64,000 nucleotides of DNA, taken from assembly GCF_036226525.1 (NCBI RefSeq), contig NZ_CP108487.1, forward strand, positions 7,936,001 through 8,000,000, written 5' to 3'. This DNA comes from Kribbella sp. NBC_01245. Its GTDB lineage: Bacteria > Actinomycetota > Actinomycetes > Propionibacteriales > Kribbellaceae. The notes under the pieces were generated by a model, which was not told the origin of the DNA, made no database searches, and worked only from the letters and a program-made list of their open reading frames with translations. Positions 32,882 to 42,639 of the stretch are shown here, in pieces (the first letter of the stretch is position 1; each line of letters starts with the position of its first letter). A program made the position numbers and the translations under genes.

Positions 32882-33862
32882 TCAGCCCTCCTTGCGGGTG
32901 CGCGGGTCGAGGACGAGGTAGGCCACGTCGGCGATCAGGTTCGCGACCAGGACCGACAAGGTGATGACCAGGAAGACGCCCTGCATCAGCGGGTAGTCCT
33001 TCGAGCCGACCGCCTGGAACAGGTTGAAGCCGATGCCGGGATAGGAGAAGACGATCTCCACCAGCAGCGTGCCGCCGACGATGAAGCCGAGCGACAACGC
33101 GAACCCGGCCACGTTCGGCAGCAGCGCGTTGCGGGCGGCGTACCCGACCATGACGCGACGCTCGGACAGGCCCTTGGCGTGCGCGACGGTGATGTAGTCC
33201 TCGGAGGCGACCGTGATCATCATGTTCCGCATGCCGAGGATCCAGCCGCTGACCGACGAGATCAGGATCGTGATCGCGGGCAGCAGGCTGTGCCGGATCG
33301 CGCTGCCGATGAACTCGCCGTCCCAGCTCGGCACCAGGCCGGGCTCGTAACCACCCGACGAGGGGAAGTAGCTGCCCTGACCGGCGAACAACGCGATCGC
33401 GATCAGGCCGAGCCAGAAGTAGGGGATCGACGACAGGAACGTTGTCGCCGGCAACAATCCGTCGATCCACGAACCACGACGCCAACCGGCGAGCACGCCA
33501 AGGAAGGTGCCGATCATGAAGCTGGCCATAGTGGTGATACCGACCAGCGCGACCGTCCAGGGCAGGCTCTGCCCGATCACGGATGCCACCGGCGTCGGGA
33601 AGAACGTGAAGGACAATCCAAGGTCGCCGCTGAACAGCTGGCCCCAGTAGTCGACGTACTGACTCCACATGCTGGCGTCTTTATCCAACCCGAACAGCAC
33701 ATAGAGAGAGTCGAGCGCCTCCGTGCTGATCTGGCCCTGGTACCGGTTGATCAGCGAGGTGACCGGGTCACCCGGGATCAGCCGCGGGATGAAGAAGTTG
33801 ATCGTGATCGCGGCCCACGCGGTGAAGAGATAGAACGCGATCCGCTGCAGCAGGAACTTCAC
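32882..33862 (-). CDS. Opp/Dpp-type ABC permease (DppB position)
   Basis: A 326-residue inner-membrane subunit of DppB/OppB type with six spans. Landmarks are the start MKFLLQRIAFYLFTAW, INFFIPRLIPGDP and the EAA-like loop YITVAHAKGLSERRV. The usual DppB loop after the first span is intact. The GTG start at 33862 overlaps the end of the DppF-like gene by four bases (GTGA). Confidence 0.92.
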   Translation of the reverse strand: MKFLLQRIAFYLFTAWAAITINFFIPRLIPGDPVTSLINRYQGQISTEALDSLYVLFGLDKDASMWSQYVDYWGQLFSGDLGLSFTFFPTPVASVIGQSLPWTVALVGITTMASFMIGTFLGVLAGWRRGSWIDGLLPATTFLSSIPYFWLGLIAIALFAGQGSYFPSSGGYEPGLVPSWDGEFIGSAIRHSLLPAITILISSVSGWILGMRNMMITVASEDYITVAHAKGLSERRVMVGYAARNALLPNVAGFALSLGFIVGGTLLVEIVFSYPGIGFNLFQAVGSKDYPLMQGVFLVITLSVLVANLIADVAYLVLDPRTRKEG

Positions 33863-34926
33863 AGCTTCACTCCTTGCGGCTTCTCGGTGATCTCGTAAAG
33901 CCAGCAGGCGGCCCAGTGACCCTCGCCATCGGGCAGGTCGAACCGGGGCGGCAGGTCGGTCGAGCACTTCGGCATCGCGTGAATACAGCGCGGGTGGAAC
34001 CGGCAGCCCGACGGCGGCCGGATCAGGCTCGGCGGTTCGCCACCGGCCTTGTCCTCCGGCACCTCGTCCGGCCCGACAGCGGTCATCCGGTCCGGATCGG
34101 GCGCGCTCTCGATCAGCAGCCGCGTGTACGGATGGGCCGGCGCCTGCGTCACGGTCTCGGAATCACCGCCCTCGACCATGCGGCCGGCGTACATCACCAA
34201 CGTCTCGTCCGCGAAGTACCGCGCGGAGGCGATGTCGTGGGTGATGTAGAGAATGGCCAGATCGAGGCGATCCTTCAGATCACGCAGCAGGTTCAGGACG
34301 CCGAGGCGGATCGAGACGTCGAGCATCGAGACGGGCTCATCCGCCAGCAGGGCCTCGGGATTCGCCCCGAGCGCGCGGGCGATCGCGACCCGCTGGCGCT
34401 GGCCACCGGACAGCTCGTGCGGGAACTTGTCGATATAGCGCTCCGCCGGAACGAGCTGGACCCGCTGCAGCAAGGTCTCGAGCGCCTTCTCCAGTTCGGC
34501 GGAACCCTTACCGGCGTTGCCGTGGATCTTGAGCGCGCGAGTCAGGTGGTACCGCACGGTGTGCACCGGGTTCAGCGAGGCGAACGGGTCCTGGAAGATC
34601 ATCTGGACCTGCCGGACATACCGGCGGAAGGGCCGGCCGCCCTTCACGGTGATGCTCTTGCCGTGCAGGCGGATATCGCCGCCGGTGCGCGGGTACAGCT
34701 GGGCGAGCAACCGCGCGACGGTCGACTTGCCGGAACCGGACTCGCCCACGAGGGCCGTCACGCGGCCGCGTCGCAGGGTCACGGTGACATCGTCGACGGC
34801 GTGGACCGCGTGCTTCTCCCTGGTCAGGAGGTCGCGAACGCCGCGTCGTACGGAGAAGTGTTTGGTGAGGCCTTCTGCCTCGAGGACCACATCGGACGTG
34901 GTCTGAGCCGTGGGGGTGGCCGTCAT
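33859..34926 (-). CDS. Opp/Dpp-type ABC transporter ATP-binding protein (DppF position)
   Basis: A 355-residue ATPase with Walker A GESGSGKSTVA, the Q-loop stretch VQMIFQDPFASLNPVH, signature LSGGQRQRV and Walker B ALLADEPVSMLD. The oligopeptide C-terminal motif CRFHPRCIHAMPKC is present. It follows the substrate-binding protein gene after a gap that contains a hairpin, and overlaps the next permease gene by four bases. Gene order binding protein-F-B-C-D is unusual compared with the common A-B-C-D-F order. Confidence 0.92.
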   Translation of the reverse strand: MTATPTAQTTSDVVLEAEGLTKHFSVRRGVRDLLTREKHAVHAVDDVTVTLRRGRVTALVGESGSGKSTVARLLAQLYPRTGGDIRLHGKSITVKGGRPFRRYVRQVQMIFQDPFASLNPVHTVRYHLTRALKIHGNAGKGSAELEKALETLLQRVQLVPAERYIDKFPHELSGGQRQRVAIARALGANPEALLADEPVSMLDVSIRLGVLNLLRDLKDRLDLAILYITHDIASARYFADETLVMYAGRMVEGGDSETVTQAPAHPYTRLLIESAPDPDRMTAVGPDEVPEDKAGGEPPSLIRPPSGCRFHPRCIHAMPKCSTDLPPRFDLPDGEGHWAACWLYEITEKPQGVKL

Positions 34927-34971
34927 GCCTGGACTCCTAGCTGGGACTCATCGTGGCGGTGAAGAGCGCCC

Positions 34972-35007
34972 GGACAGGGAACCGGAGGGCGGTCCGATTC
35001 CCTGTCC
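34972..35007 (-). terminator. Hairpin after the binding-protein gene (partial terminator or mRNA stabiliser)
   Basis: GGACAGGGAA at 34972-34981 pairs with TTCCCTGTCC at 34998-35007. It lies just beyond the stop of the binding-protein gene and before the first ATPase gene of the same operon. Such intercistronic hairpins after a binding-protein gene often keep its mRNA more abundant than the rest; this role is inferred. Confidence 0.65.
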
Positions 35008-35022
35008 AGGCGGGCTAGAAGG

Positions 35023-36693
35023 TCACGAAGCAGCGGGCTTCAGGTTGAGGACGATCTGCAGCGCGTTCTGCTGCGTCGGCTGGGCCGGCGCGTACTGGTT
35101 CTGCTCGTCGGGCCAGCCGATCCAGTTCTTCGTGTTGTACATACCGCCGACGTTCGACGCCGAGGTGGGCACCATCGGCATCTGCTCGACCATGATCTTC
35201 TGCAGCGTGTTCAGCGCCTTGGTCCGGGCGGCGTCGTTGGTGGCGTTGGCGTACTCGTCGAGCGCCTTGGTGGCCTCGGCGTTCTGGAAGCGGCCGTAGT
35301 TGCCGGAGACGCCACCCTTGCCGAGCGGCTTGTAGATCTTGCCGTCCATGATGTTCTGGTAGATGTCGTACGGCGTGGCGCCACCGTTGGTCCAGTGCAT
35401 CGTGGCGTCGAAGTTGCCCTCGTCAACGGCCTTGAACCACGCGTCCTGGTTCGCCTTGTCGACGGTCGCCTTGATCCCGATCGTGGACAGGTTGTCCTTG
35501 ATGATCTCGAGGTCGGTGATGTAGTCGGACCAGCCGGCCGGGTCGGTCAGCGTGATCGTGACGGGCTTGCCGCTCGGGTCCGACAGCACGTCGCCCTCGA
35601 GCTTGAAGCCGGCGGCGGCCAGTTCCTTCTTCGCGCCTTCGACGTCGACCTTGTGCATCGCGTCCTTGAACTCGGGTGCGATGAACGACTCACCGGCCGG
35701 GGTCGGGATACCGGTCACGCTCTCGATCTTCGGGTAGAAGTACCCGGCCTCACCCTGCAGGAAGATGTCGTCGCGGTTGATCACCTTGTCCATCGCGCGG
35801 CGCAGGGCGGGGTTGTCGAACGGCTTCTTCTGGGTGTTGATCCACAGACCGTGAATACCGAGGTTCGCCGGGAACCAGAGCTTGTGGTGCGCCGGGTCCT
35901 TGTCGACGTACACGGTCTTGTAGTTCGGGATGAAGACGAAGCTCCACTCCGAGGCGCCGTTGGCCAGCGCCGTGGTCTGCGCGTTGTTGTCGTTGTACGA
36001 CGTGTAGCGCAGCTCCTTGACCTTCGGCAGCTCCTGCCAGTACTCGGCGCGCACCGTCAGGGTGGTGGTCTGCGGGGTGAACGACTTCAGCGTGTACGGG
36101 CCGGTGCCGATCGGGTTCTTCACCACGTCCGTCGTCGGGTCCTTGACCGCCGACCAGATGTGCTTGGGAATGACGAAGGTCGTCAGCACCTTGGCCTGGT
36201 TGACGAACTGCGACTTGGTGAAGGTCAGGTCGACCTTGCTCCCGGTCTGCTTGATCTCGCCGTACGGAATGGCCTCGGGGTTCAGACCGGCGTTCTTCTT
36301 GCGCAGCTCGAACGTGTACGCCACGTCCTCGGCGCTCATCGGCTTGCCGTCCGACCACTTCACGCCGTCGCGAATCGTGAACGACAGCTTGGTGAAGTTG
36401 TCGGCCCACTTCCACTCGGTCGCCAGCCACGGCTTGCCTTCTTCGGCCGGCTTGATCGAGTTCAGCATCACCAGCGGCTCGTAGATCATCCACCGGTAGC
36501 CGAGCGAGGCGCCCGAGGACGACCCGAGGAACGGGTTGTGGTTCTCGGTCTGCGGGCCGTTCGGCATGCCCACGTTCAGCACGGTGGCCGGGCCGTTCGA
36601 GCCGCTGTTGTTGTTCGATTCACCACTACAGGCAGCCATGGCTACCGCGAGCACGCCCGCTAGGGCGAGAGCGACTGTACGTCGAGCTCGCAT
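35023..36693 (-). CDS. Family 5 solute-binding lipoprotein, probably for oligosaccharides
   Basis: A 556-residue binding protein of the peptide/nickel class. The signal peptide ends VAMAAC with the lipid-anchored cysteine at residue 22, followed by an S/N-rich linker. The body has the family pattern (NPFLGSSSGASLGYRWMIYEPL, WATEWKWADN, DGVKWSDGKPMSAEDVAYTFE). Relatives in thermophiles and actinomycetes bind cello- or other oligosaccharides rather than peptides. Here the gene lies between a LacI regulator and a GH1 beta-glucosidase, so a beta-gluco-oligosaccharide is the likely ligand, although peptides cannot be excluded. Confidence 0.88.
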   Translation of the reverse strand: MRARRTVALALAGVLAVAMAACSGESNNNSGSNGPATVLNVGMPNGPQTENHNPFLGSSSGASLGYRWMIYEPLVMLNSIKPAEEGKPWLATEWKWADNFTKLSFTIRDGVKWSDGKPMSAEDVAYTFELRKKNAGLNPEAIPYGEIKQTGSKVDLTFTKSQFVNQAKVLTTFVIPKHIWSAVKDPTTDVVKNPIGTGPYTLKSFTPQTTTLTVRAEYWQELPKVKELRYTSYNDNNAQTTALANGASEWSFVFIPNYKTVYVDKDPAHHKLWFPANLGIHGLWINTQKKPFDNPALRRAMDKVINRDDIFLQGEAGYFYPKIESVTGIPTPAGESFIAPEFKDAMHKVDVEGAKKELAAAGFKLEGDVLSDPSGKPVTITLTDPAGWSDYITDLEIIKDNLSTIGIKATVDKANQDAWFKAVDEGNFDATMHWTNGGATPYDIYQNIMDGKIYKPLGKGGVSGNYGRFQNAEATKALDEYANATNDAARTKALNTLQKIMVEQMPMVPTSASNVGGMYNTKNWIGWPDEQNQYAPAQPTQQNALQIVLNLKPAAS

Positions 36694-36781
36694 GACGTTC
36701 CTCCTGTTGATCGGTCACAGCTTGTTGGACGGATGACTGACGGTTACTACTCGCCTAGGTGATGCAGGGGGAGAGAGCCTG

Positions 36782-36813
36782 GACGGCGAGGCACGGGCAG
36801 GTACCTCGCCGTC
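36782..36813 (-). terminator. Hairpin downstream of lacI
   Basis: GACGGCGAGG at 36782-36791 and CCTCGCCGTC at 36804-36813 form a perfect 10-base stem. It follows the LacI stop codon on the minus strand and precedes the binding-protein gene, so the transporter genes probably have their own promoter at about 36700-36780. Confidence 0.65.
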
Positions 36814-36829
36814 GCGGCGGCTCGTCGGG

Positions 36830-37831
<1,002 letters not shown>

Positions 37832-37885
37832 TTGAACTCCCCTCGGGCGGTTGGGGCTTGTTTCCGAACCGTGAACGGAGTGTTC

Positions 37886-37909
37886 GGAACCGGTTTCGGA
37901 AGCGGTTCC
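37886..37909. promoter_or_regulatory. Two adjacent 12-bp LacI-type half-palindromes upstream of lacI
   Basis: GGAACCGGTTTC at 37886-37897 is followed directly by GGAAGCGGTTCC at 37898-37909. Each is one mismatch away from a perfect dyad. They lie 55-80 bases upstream of the lacI start. The central CG and this length are typical of LacI-family operators; LacI autoregulation is inferred. Confidence 0.5.
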
Positions 37910-38031
37910 GAGAACTAAAGCCGAGTGGTTCAGGTCACGTCAATCACGGTTCGGTAACGAAGTCGACGTCGTGACCGAACTGTGTTGAAAGGTCTTTCGT
38001 TGTCACGCTCAAATCTCCCAGCTCATCCGTA

Positions 38032-38080
38032 AGAGCGCTCTCATGCGCTGACGCCAGCCTGTCAGAGCGCTCTCATGCGC
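38032..38080. promoter_or_regulatory. Duplicated operator AGAGCGCTCT plus CATGCGC
   Basis: AGAGCGCTCTCATGCGC occurs at 38032-38048 and, 32 bases further, at 38064-38080. AGAGCGCTCT is a perfect 10-base palindrome with the central CG of LacI-family sites (the CebR-type consensus is GAGCGCTC). The whole 336-base gap between lacI (37831) and the ROK gene (38167) is regulatory and holds no open frame that looks real. A 32-base repeat distance is three helical turns, so two dimers could sit on the same face. Confidence 0.65.
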
Positions 38081-38166
38081 GCTAGCCCTCAGCTGCTGGT
38101 GCATGATGGCTGGGCGCTTCGTTCGGGCGTTTCAGGGCCGGCACAGACAGGTGGGGCGAGCACGCG

Positions 38167-39396
38167 ATGGAGTCACGTCGGACCACGGTCCGCGATATGC
38201 GACGGTCCAACCGGTCCGTCATCCTGACCAGCATCTACCGGTCCGGCCCGCTGAGCCGGTTCGAGCTGGTCCGGGAGACGTCGCTGAGCGCCGCGAGCGT
38301 CAGCAACCTGGTCGGTGAGCTGCTGGACGAAGGCGTCGTAGAGGAGGCCGGTTCGGTCGAGTCCGACGGCGGCCGCCCGCGCGTACTGCTCCGCGTCGCG
38401 CCCGGGTTCGGGGCCGTCGCGGGCGCCGAGGTGGGGGAGACGCGCGTCCGCGTCGAGCTGTTCGACCTCGCGATGAAGGTGCTGGCCGCCGTCGAGTATC
38501 CGATCGAGTCGCCGACGCCCGAGCCGTCCCTCGTGGTCGACCGGGTGCTGCAAGGCCTCGGCGAGGTGACCGCGCAAGCCGGCGTCTCGCCGTCGCAGGT
38601 GCTCGGCCTCGGTGTCGCCGTCGCGGGCATCGTGGAGGGACCGGCCGATGCCGTCGTGCACGCGCAGACGCTCGGCTGGGACGCCGTACCGCTGGGTGCC
38701 ATGTTGCAAGCCGGTACGACGGTGCCGGTCGAGGTCGACAACGGCGCGAACACCCTTGGCCAGGCCGAGATGTGGTTCGGCGCAGGCCGCGGTGCCGAAC
38801 ACGCCGTCGTCGCACTGGTCGGGTCCGGCGTCGGCTCCGGCCTTGTCGCCAACGGATTGAGCTACCGCGGTGCGCGGAGTAGTGCCGGCGAATGGGGTCA
38901 CACGACCATCGCGTACGGCGGGCGCAAGTGCCGGTGCGGGTCATCCGGTTGCCTCGAGGCGTACGTCGGGGCCGAGGGGGTGCTGGATCGATTCCGGCTG
39001 GCCAACCGGGGGAAGCCCGCGCCTGGTGCTGACGAGGAGTCGGCGTTCGTCGCGTTGCTCGAGTTGGCGGGGTCGTCGAAGATCGCCGCGGGCGTGGTGG
39101 ACGAGACGATCGGGTATCTCGGGGCGGGGTTTGCGAACTTGGTCAACCTGTTCAACCCCGAGCGGATCGTGCTCGGCGGGTGGGCCGGGTTGGCGTTGGG
39201 CGAGCGGTATCTGCCGCAGTTGCGGGAGGCCACGGCCAACCATGCGCTGCGCCAGCCGTTCGCCCAGGTATCGATCGTGCTGTGCGAGCTCGGCCAGGAC
39301 GCGGTCGCGCTCGGCGCGGCCACCCTCCCGGTCCTCCGTCTCCTCCGCGAAGGCGGCGCCACCCGCCCAGACGCCCTGATCGCCCGCGCCCGCTGA
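38167..39396 (+). CDS. ROK-family transcriptional regulator
   Basis: A 409-residue protein. Residues about 10-70 form a winged HTH (LSRFELVRETSLSAASVSNLVGEL given here by its ends near 31-53), and the rest is the sugar-kinase-like ROK domain. Key elements are LGVAVAGIVEG, VEVDNGANTLGQAE, the GxG phosphate loop ALVGSGVGSGLV and the zinc site GHTTIAYGGRKC then CGSSGC, with the HxxxCxCxxxxCxE pattern of ROK proteins. It is upstream of and co-oriented with a GH1 gene, whose expression it likely controls. As most regulators of this type, it probably binds a glucoside or glucose derivative rather than phosphorylating it. Confidence 0.92.
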   Translation: MESRRTTVRDMRRSNRSVILTSIYRSGPLSRFELVRETSLSAASVSNLVGELLDEGVVEEAGSVESDGGRPRVLLRVAPGFGAVAGAEVGETRVRVELFDLAMKVLAAVEYPIESPTPEPSLVVDRVLQGLGEVTAQAGVSPSQVLGLGVAVAGIVEGPADAVVHAQTLGWDAVPLGAMLQAGTTVPVEVDNGANTLGQAEMWFGAGRGAEHAVVALVGSGVGSGLVANGLSYRGARSSAGEWGHTTIAYGGRKCRCGSSGCLEAYVGAEGVLDRFRLANRGKPAPGADEESAFVALLELAGSSKIAAGVVDETIGYLGAGFANLVNLFNPERIVLGGWAGLALGERYLPQLREATANHALRQPFAQVSIVLCELGQDAVALGAATLPVLRLLREGGATRPDALIARAR

Positions 39397-39505
39397 CTTT
39401 TCGGAATTCCTGCTGCGGGGATTCCACCGGATGGACGTTCGGCTAGGCCGGATTCACGACTTCAACTATCGTGTGTAAAAAGTTCTTCTCCGTGGGGGTT
39501 CGCAG

Positions 39506-40843
39506 ATGCCAGACTTGACCGCGCTCGGCCAGGATTTCGTCTGGGGCAGCGCCACCTCGGCGTACCAGATCGAAGGCGCCATCGACGTCGACGGCCGACT
39601 GCCGTCCATCTGGGACACCTTTTGCGACACCCCGGGCGCGATCGACAATGGCGATACCGGCGCGGTCGCGTGCGACTCGTACCACCGCTGGACCGAGGAC
39701 ATCGCCCTGCTGAAGCAACTCGGCGTCGACGCGTACCGGTTCTCCGTCGCCTGGCCGCGGGTCATCCCGACAGGCTCGGGCGCGGTCAACGCGGCCGGGC
39801 TCGACTACTACGACCGCCTGGTCGACGGATTGCTTGCCGAGGGCATCAAACCCTTTCTGACCTTGTATCACTGGGATCTGCCGCAGGCGCTGCAGGATCT
39901 CGGCGGCTGGTCGGAGCGCGACACGGCGTACCGCTTCGCCGAATACGCGACGGTCGTGGGCGAGCGCCTCGGCGATCGCGTGCACGACTGGGTGACGTTG
40001 AACGAGCCGCTGTGCTCGGCGTGGATCGGCCACTGGGAAGGCCGGATGGCGCCGGGCATCACCGACCCCGCGACCGCCGTGCGCGCGTCGTACAACTTGT
40101 TGCTGGCACACGGTCTCGGCGTACAGGCCCTGCGTGCTGCCGCACCGGACGCCTCGGTCGGCATCGTCGTGAACCTCAGCCCGATCGAGCCCGCGACCGA
40201 CTCCGCCGAAGACGGCCGCGCCGCCCGAATCGCCGACGGCCACATCAACCGCTGGTGGCTCGACCCGGTCAACGGCCGCGGTTTCCCAACGGACATGGTC
40301 GAGCAGTACGGCGTGGAGCTGCCCGAGCAGCCAGGTGATACCGACATCATCGCGGCGCCGACGGACTTCATCGGGCTGAACTACTACTTCCGGCAGATCG
40401 TGAAGGCCGACGAAACCGTGCCAGTGCTGGGTTTCAGCCAGGTCGAGGGCCCTAATCCCGAGCGCACGATGCTCGACTGGGAGGTCCATCCGGGGGGTCT
40501 CGAGGACCTGCTGCTCCGGCTGACCAAGGAGTACGGCGCGGAGAAGATCTACGTGACGGAGAACGGTTCGGCCTGGGTCGATACACCCGACGCGTCGTTC
40601 AACGTCGACGACGAGCCGCGTACCCGCTTCCTCGAAGACCACCTCGCCGCCTGCGCCCGAGCCGTCGAACAAGGCGCACCCCTGGCCGGCTACTTCGCCT
40701 GGAGCCTGCTCGACAACTTCGAATGGGCCTACGGCTACGCCCCCCGCTTCGGCCTCGCCTACGTCGACTACCCCACCGGCACCCGCACCCTAAAATCCAG
40801 CGGCCACCACTACGCCACCCTCATCAAGTCCCACCGCGCCTAA
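39506..40843 (+). CDS. GH1 beta-glucosidase, intracellular (second copy)
   Basis: A 445-residue family 1 glycosidase. Acid/base E167 in TLNEP and nucleophile E352 in VTENG are present, along with FVWGSATSAYQIEGA at the start and GYFAWSLLDNFEWAYGY near the end. It has no signal peptide. It is clearly related to, but not identical with, the GH1 at 29341-30759; the N-terminus is shorter. A 110-base gap after the ROK gene, with the weak promoter-like GTGTGTAAAA region, suggests its own promoter. It should process imported gluco-oligosaccharides, such as those released by the nearby glucanases. Confidence 0.94.
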   Translation: MPDLTALGQDFVWGSATSAYQIEGAIDVDGRLPSIWDTFCDTPGAIDNGDTGAVACDSYHRWTEDIALLKQLGVDAYRFSVAWPRVIPTGSGAVNAAGLDYYDRLVDGLLAEGIKPFLTLYHWDLPQALQDLGGWSERDTAYRFAEYATVVGERLGDRVHDWVTLNEPLCSAWIGHWEGRMAPGITDPATAVRASYNLLLAHGLGVQALRAAAPDASVGIVVNLSPIEPATDSAEDGRAARIADGHINRWWLDPVNGRGFPTDMVEQYGVELPEQPGDTDIIAAPTDFIGLNYYFRQIVKADETVPVLGFSQVEGPNPERTMLDWEVHPGGLEDLLLRLTKEYGAEKIYVTENGSAWVDTPDASFNVDDEPRTRFLEDHLAACARAVEQGAPLAGYFAWSLLDNFEWAYGYAPRFGLAYVDYPTGTRTLKSSGHHYATLIKSHRA

Positions 40844-40849
40844 CACCAA

Positions 40850-40953
40850 AATCCTTTGCACTCATTCGTCGGAATCCGCCCTCTCAGCACCACGAACTTG
40901 TACAGGTTCGCGGCGGGAAGAGGGCGGATTCCGACGAATGAGTGCAAAGGATT
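40850..40953. terminator. 35-bp perfect inverted repeat between convergent GH1 and GH16
   Basis: The arm 40850-40884 is the exact reverse complement of 40919-40953, with a 34-base loop. It starts seven bases after the GH1 stop codon and ends 68 bases before the GH16 stop. It is long enough to work as a bidirectional terminator. Its perfection over 35 bases is greater than needed for that and suggests a recent origin or strong selection. Confidence 0.75.
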
Positions 40954-41021
40954 AGCGGCAACGTCCGAAGGCCTGGGGCTTGGCCGTCGGACGTTGGCGA
41001 TTCCGCCTGCGGGATTGCGGG

Positions 41022-42350
41022 CTAGCTGATGGTCCACTTCTGGTTGGCGCCGCCGCCGCAGTCCCAGATCTGGACAGGCGTGGCGTTGGCCGAGTTGTTG
41101 CCGGTGACATCAAGGCACTTGTTCGCCCTTGGGTTCACTAGATCTTTCGCGGCCGTGTAGGTCCACTGCTGCGCGGCATTCCCGTTGCAGGTGGCGATCT
41201 GGACGCGGGTGCCGTTGGCGGTGGCGGCGTTCGCGACGTCCAGGCACTTGCCGAGGGCGCGGATGGTGCCGTCACCTGGGCGGGACCACTGCTGGGCCGC
41301 CGTACCGTTGCAGTCGTACAGCTGGACCGTCGTACCGTCGGCCGAGTTGGCGCCGGCAACGTCGAGGCACTTGCCCGCCAGGCCGGTGATCTGGCCACCG
41401 CCGCCGCTGGTCAGCTCGTAGACGCGGACGTAGTCGATCGCCATGGTCTGCGGCATCACCGTGCTGCCGTCGGGGTAGCCCGGCCAGTGGCCGCCGACCG
41501 CGACGTTCATGATCATGAAGAACGGGTGGTTGAAGACCCACGGGTCGCCGCCGAGATCAGCCGGCGTCTTGCGGGCGAACTGCTGGCCGTCGACGTACCA
41601 GGTGACCGCGTTCGGCTCCCAGTCCATCGTGAAGGTATGGAAGGCGTCGGCGAACTGCTGGCCGTTCGGCAACGTGTAGCGCGAGCTGACGGCCTCACCG
41701 GCGGAGTAGCCCGGACCGTGCAGCGTGCCGTAGGAGTTGCTCGGCTCGCGGCCGATGTTCTCCATGATGTCGATCTCGCCGTTGGCCGGCCATTGCGCGC
41801 CGCCATCGCCGAGCATCCAGAACGCCGGCCAGAGACCCTGCGTACGCGGCAGCTTGAGCCGCGCCTCGAAGCGGCCGTACTGCTTGGCGTATGTGCCGGC
41901 CGTGAGCAACCGTGCCGACGTGTATTCGCATGGTCCGTAGTGGCAGTTGTAACCACCTTCGCGGCGGGCGGTGATCACCAGGTTCCCGTTGCCGTCGTGG
42001 GCGGAGTTGCGGGTGCTGTTGGTGTAGTACTGGCGCTCGTTGTTGCCCCAGCCGTGGCCGCCGATGTCGTAGCGCCACTTGCTGGAGTTGGGCGGTGTGC
42101 CCGCGGCCGCGTTCATCTCGTCGGACCAGACCAGCGGGCCGACCGCGGCTGGGGCGTTCACGGCGTTTGCCGCACTGTCTGCGGCTGGAAGAGTGACTGG
42201 AAGAGCAGCCGGAAGAGCGGCTGGAAGGGCGTTCGGTTGGGCGGTCGCGGTGGGCTGGATCAGGCCGGAGCCGGCCAGGAGGGCGCCGGCGGCGAGCAGG
42301 AAGGCGGTACGACGACGCCGTCGGCGGGCGGGCAGGGTGTTGGCAAGCAT
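41022..42350 (-). CDS. Secreted GH16 beta-1,3-glucanase (laminarinase type) with C-terminal ricin-type CBM13
   Basis: A 442-residue exoenzyme. An arginine-rich Sec signal peptide (RRRRRR then AFLLAAGALLAGSGL) leads to a repetitive ALPA linker at about 40-65. The GH16 jelly roll covers about 70-305 with the catalytic GEIDIMENIG: nucleophile E192, D194 and acid/base E197. The inserted methionine gives the laminarinase (E-x-D-x-x-E) form. A Gly-rich linker and a three-repeat ricin-B lectin domain (CLDVAGANS, CLDVANAAT, CLDVTGNNS) close the protein. It is divergent from a secreted GH30 with nearly the same lectin domain. Substrates are probably laminarin or fungal wall glucan. Confidence 0.93.
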   Translation of the reverse strand: MLANTLPARRRRRRTAFLLAAGALLAGSGLIQPTATAQPNALPAALPAALPVTLPAADSAANAVNAPAAVGPLVWSDEMNAAAGTPPNSSKWRYDIGGHGWGNNERQYYTNSTRNSAHDGNGNLVITARREGGYNCHYGPCEYTSARLLTAGTYAKQYGRFEARLKLPRTQGLWPAFWMLGDGGAQWPANGEIDIMENIGREPSNSYGTLHGPGYSAGEAVSSRYTLPNGQQFADAFHTFTMDWEPNAVTWYVDGQQFARKTPADLGGDPWVFNHPFFMIMNVAVGGHWPGYPDGSTVMPQTMAIDYVRVYELTSGGGGQITGLAGKCLDVAGANSADGTTVQLYDCNGTAAQQWSRPGDGTIRALGKCLDVANAATANGTRVQIATCNGNAAQQWTYTAAKDLVNPRANKCLDVTGNNSANATPVQIWDCGGGANQKWTIS

Positions 42351-42479
42351 CGTGGAGCCTCTACTTTCGCTCGGCCGGTGGGGCACCGGCCACGGGGGCG
42401 GACACGAACGAGGCAGGGGAATCGCAGGGGCAGCCTGCTGGTAGAACAGGGTTCCGGTCAAGACTAAGCATTAATTAAA

Positions 42480-42494
42480 GACTTGAAAAAAGTC
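42480..42494. promoter_or_regulatory. AT-rich dyad in the GH16/GH30 divergent promoter region
   Basis: GACTTGAAAAAAGTC is an inverted repeat (GACTT with AAGTC around GAAAA) and follows TTAATTAAA. It is the only AT-rich island in the 290-base gap between the two secreted glucanase genes, so it is well placed to hold core promoters or an operator for both. No regulator can be named. Confidence 0.45.
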
Positions 42495-42639
42495 TACTAC
42501 CAATCGTTGACACGTCTTACGCACAGTGGTTATCTCGGGGTGACCAGCTGTTGCGGCGCGGGCAGACGCCGGGAACTCGGGGATGACCCAGCTGGTCGCC
42601 CGCCCTGTAGAAGCCCTTGGCACAAAGGGAGATTCCGCC

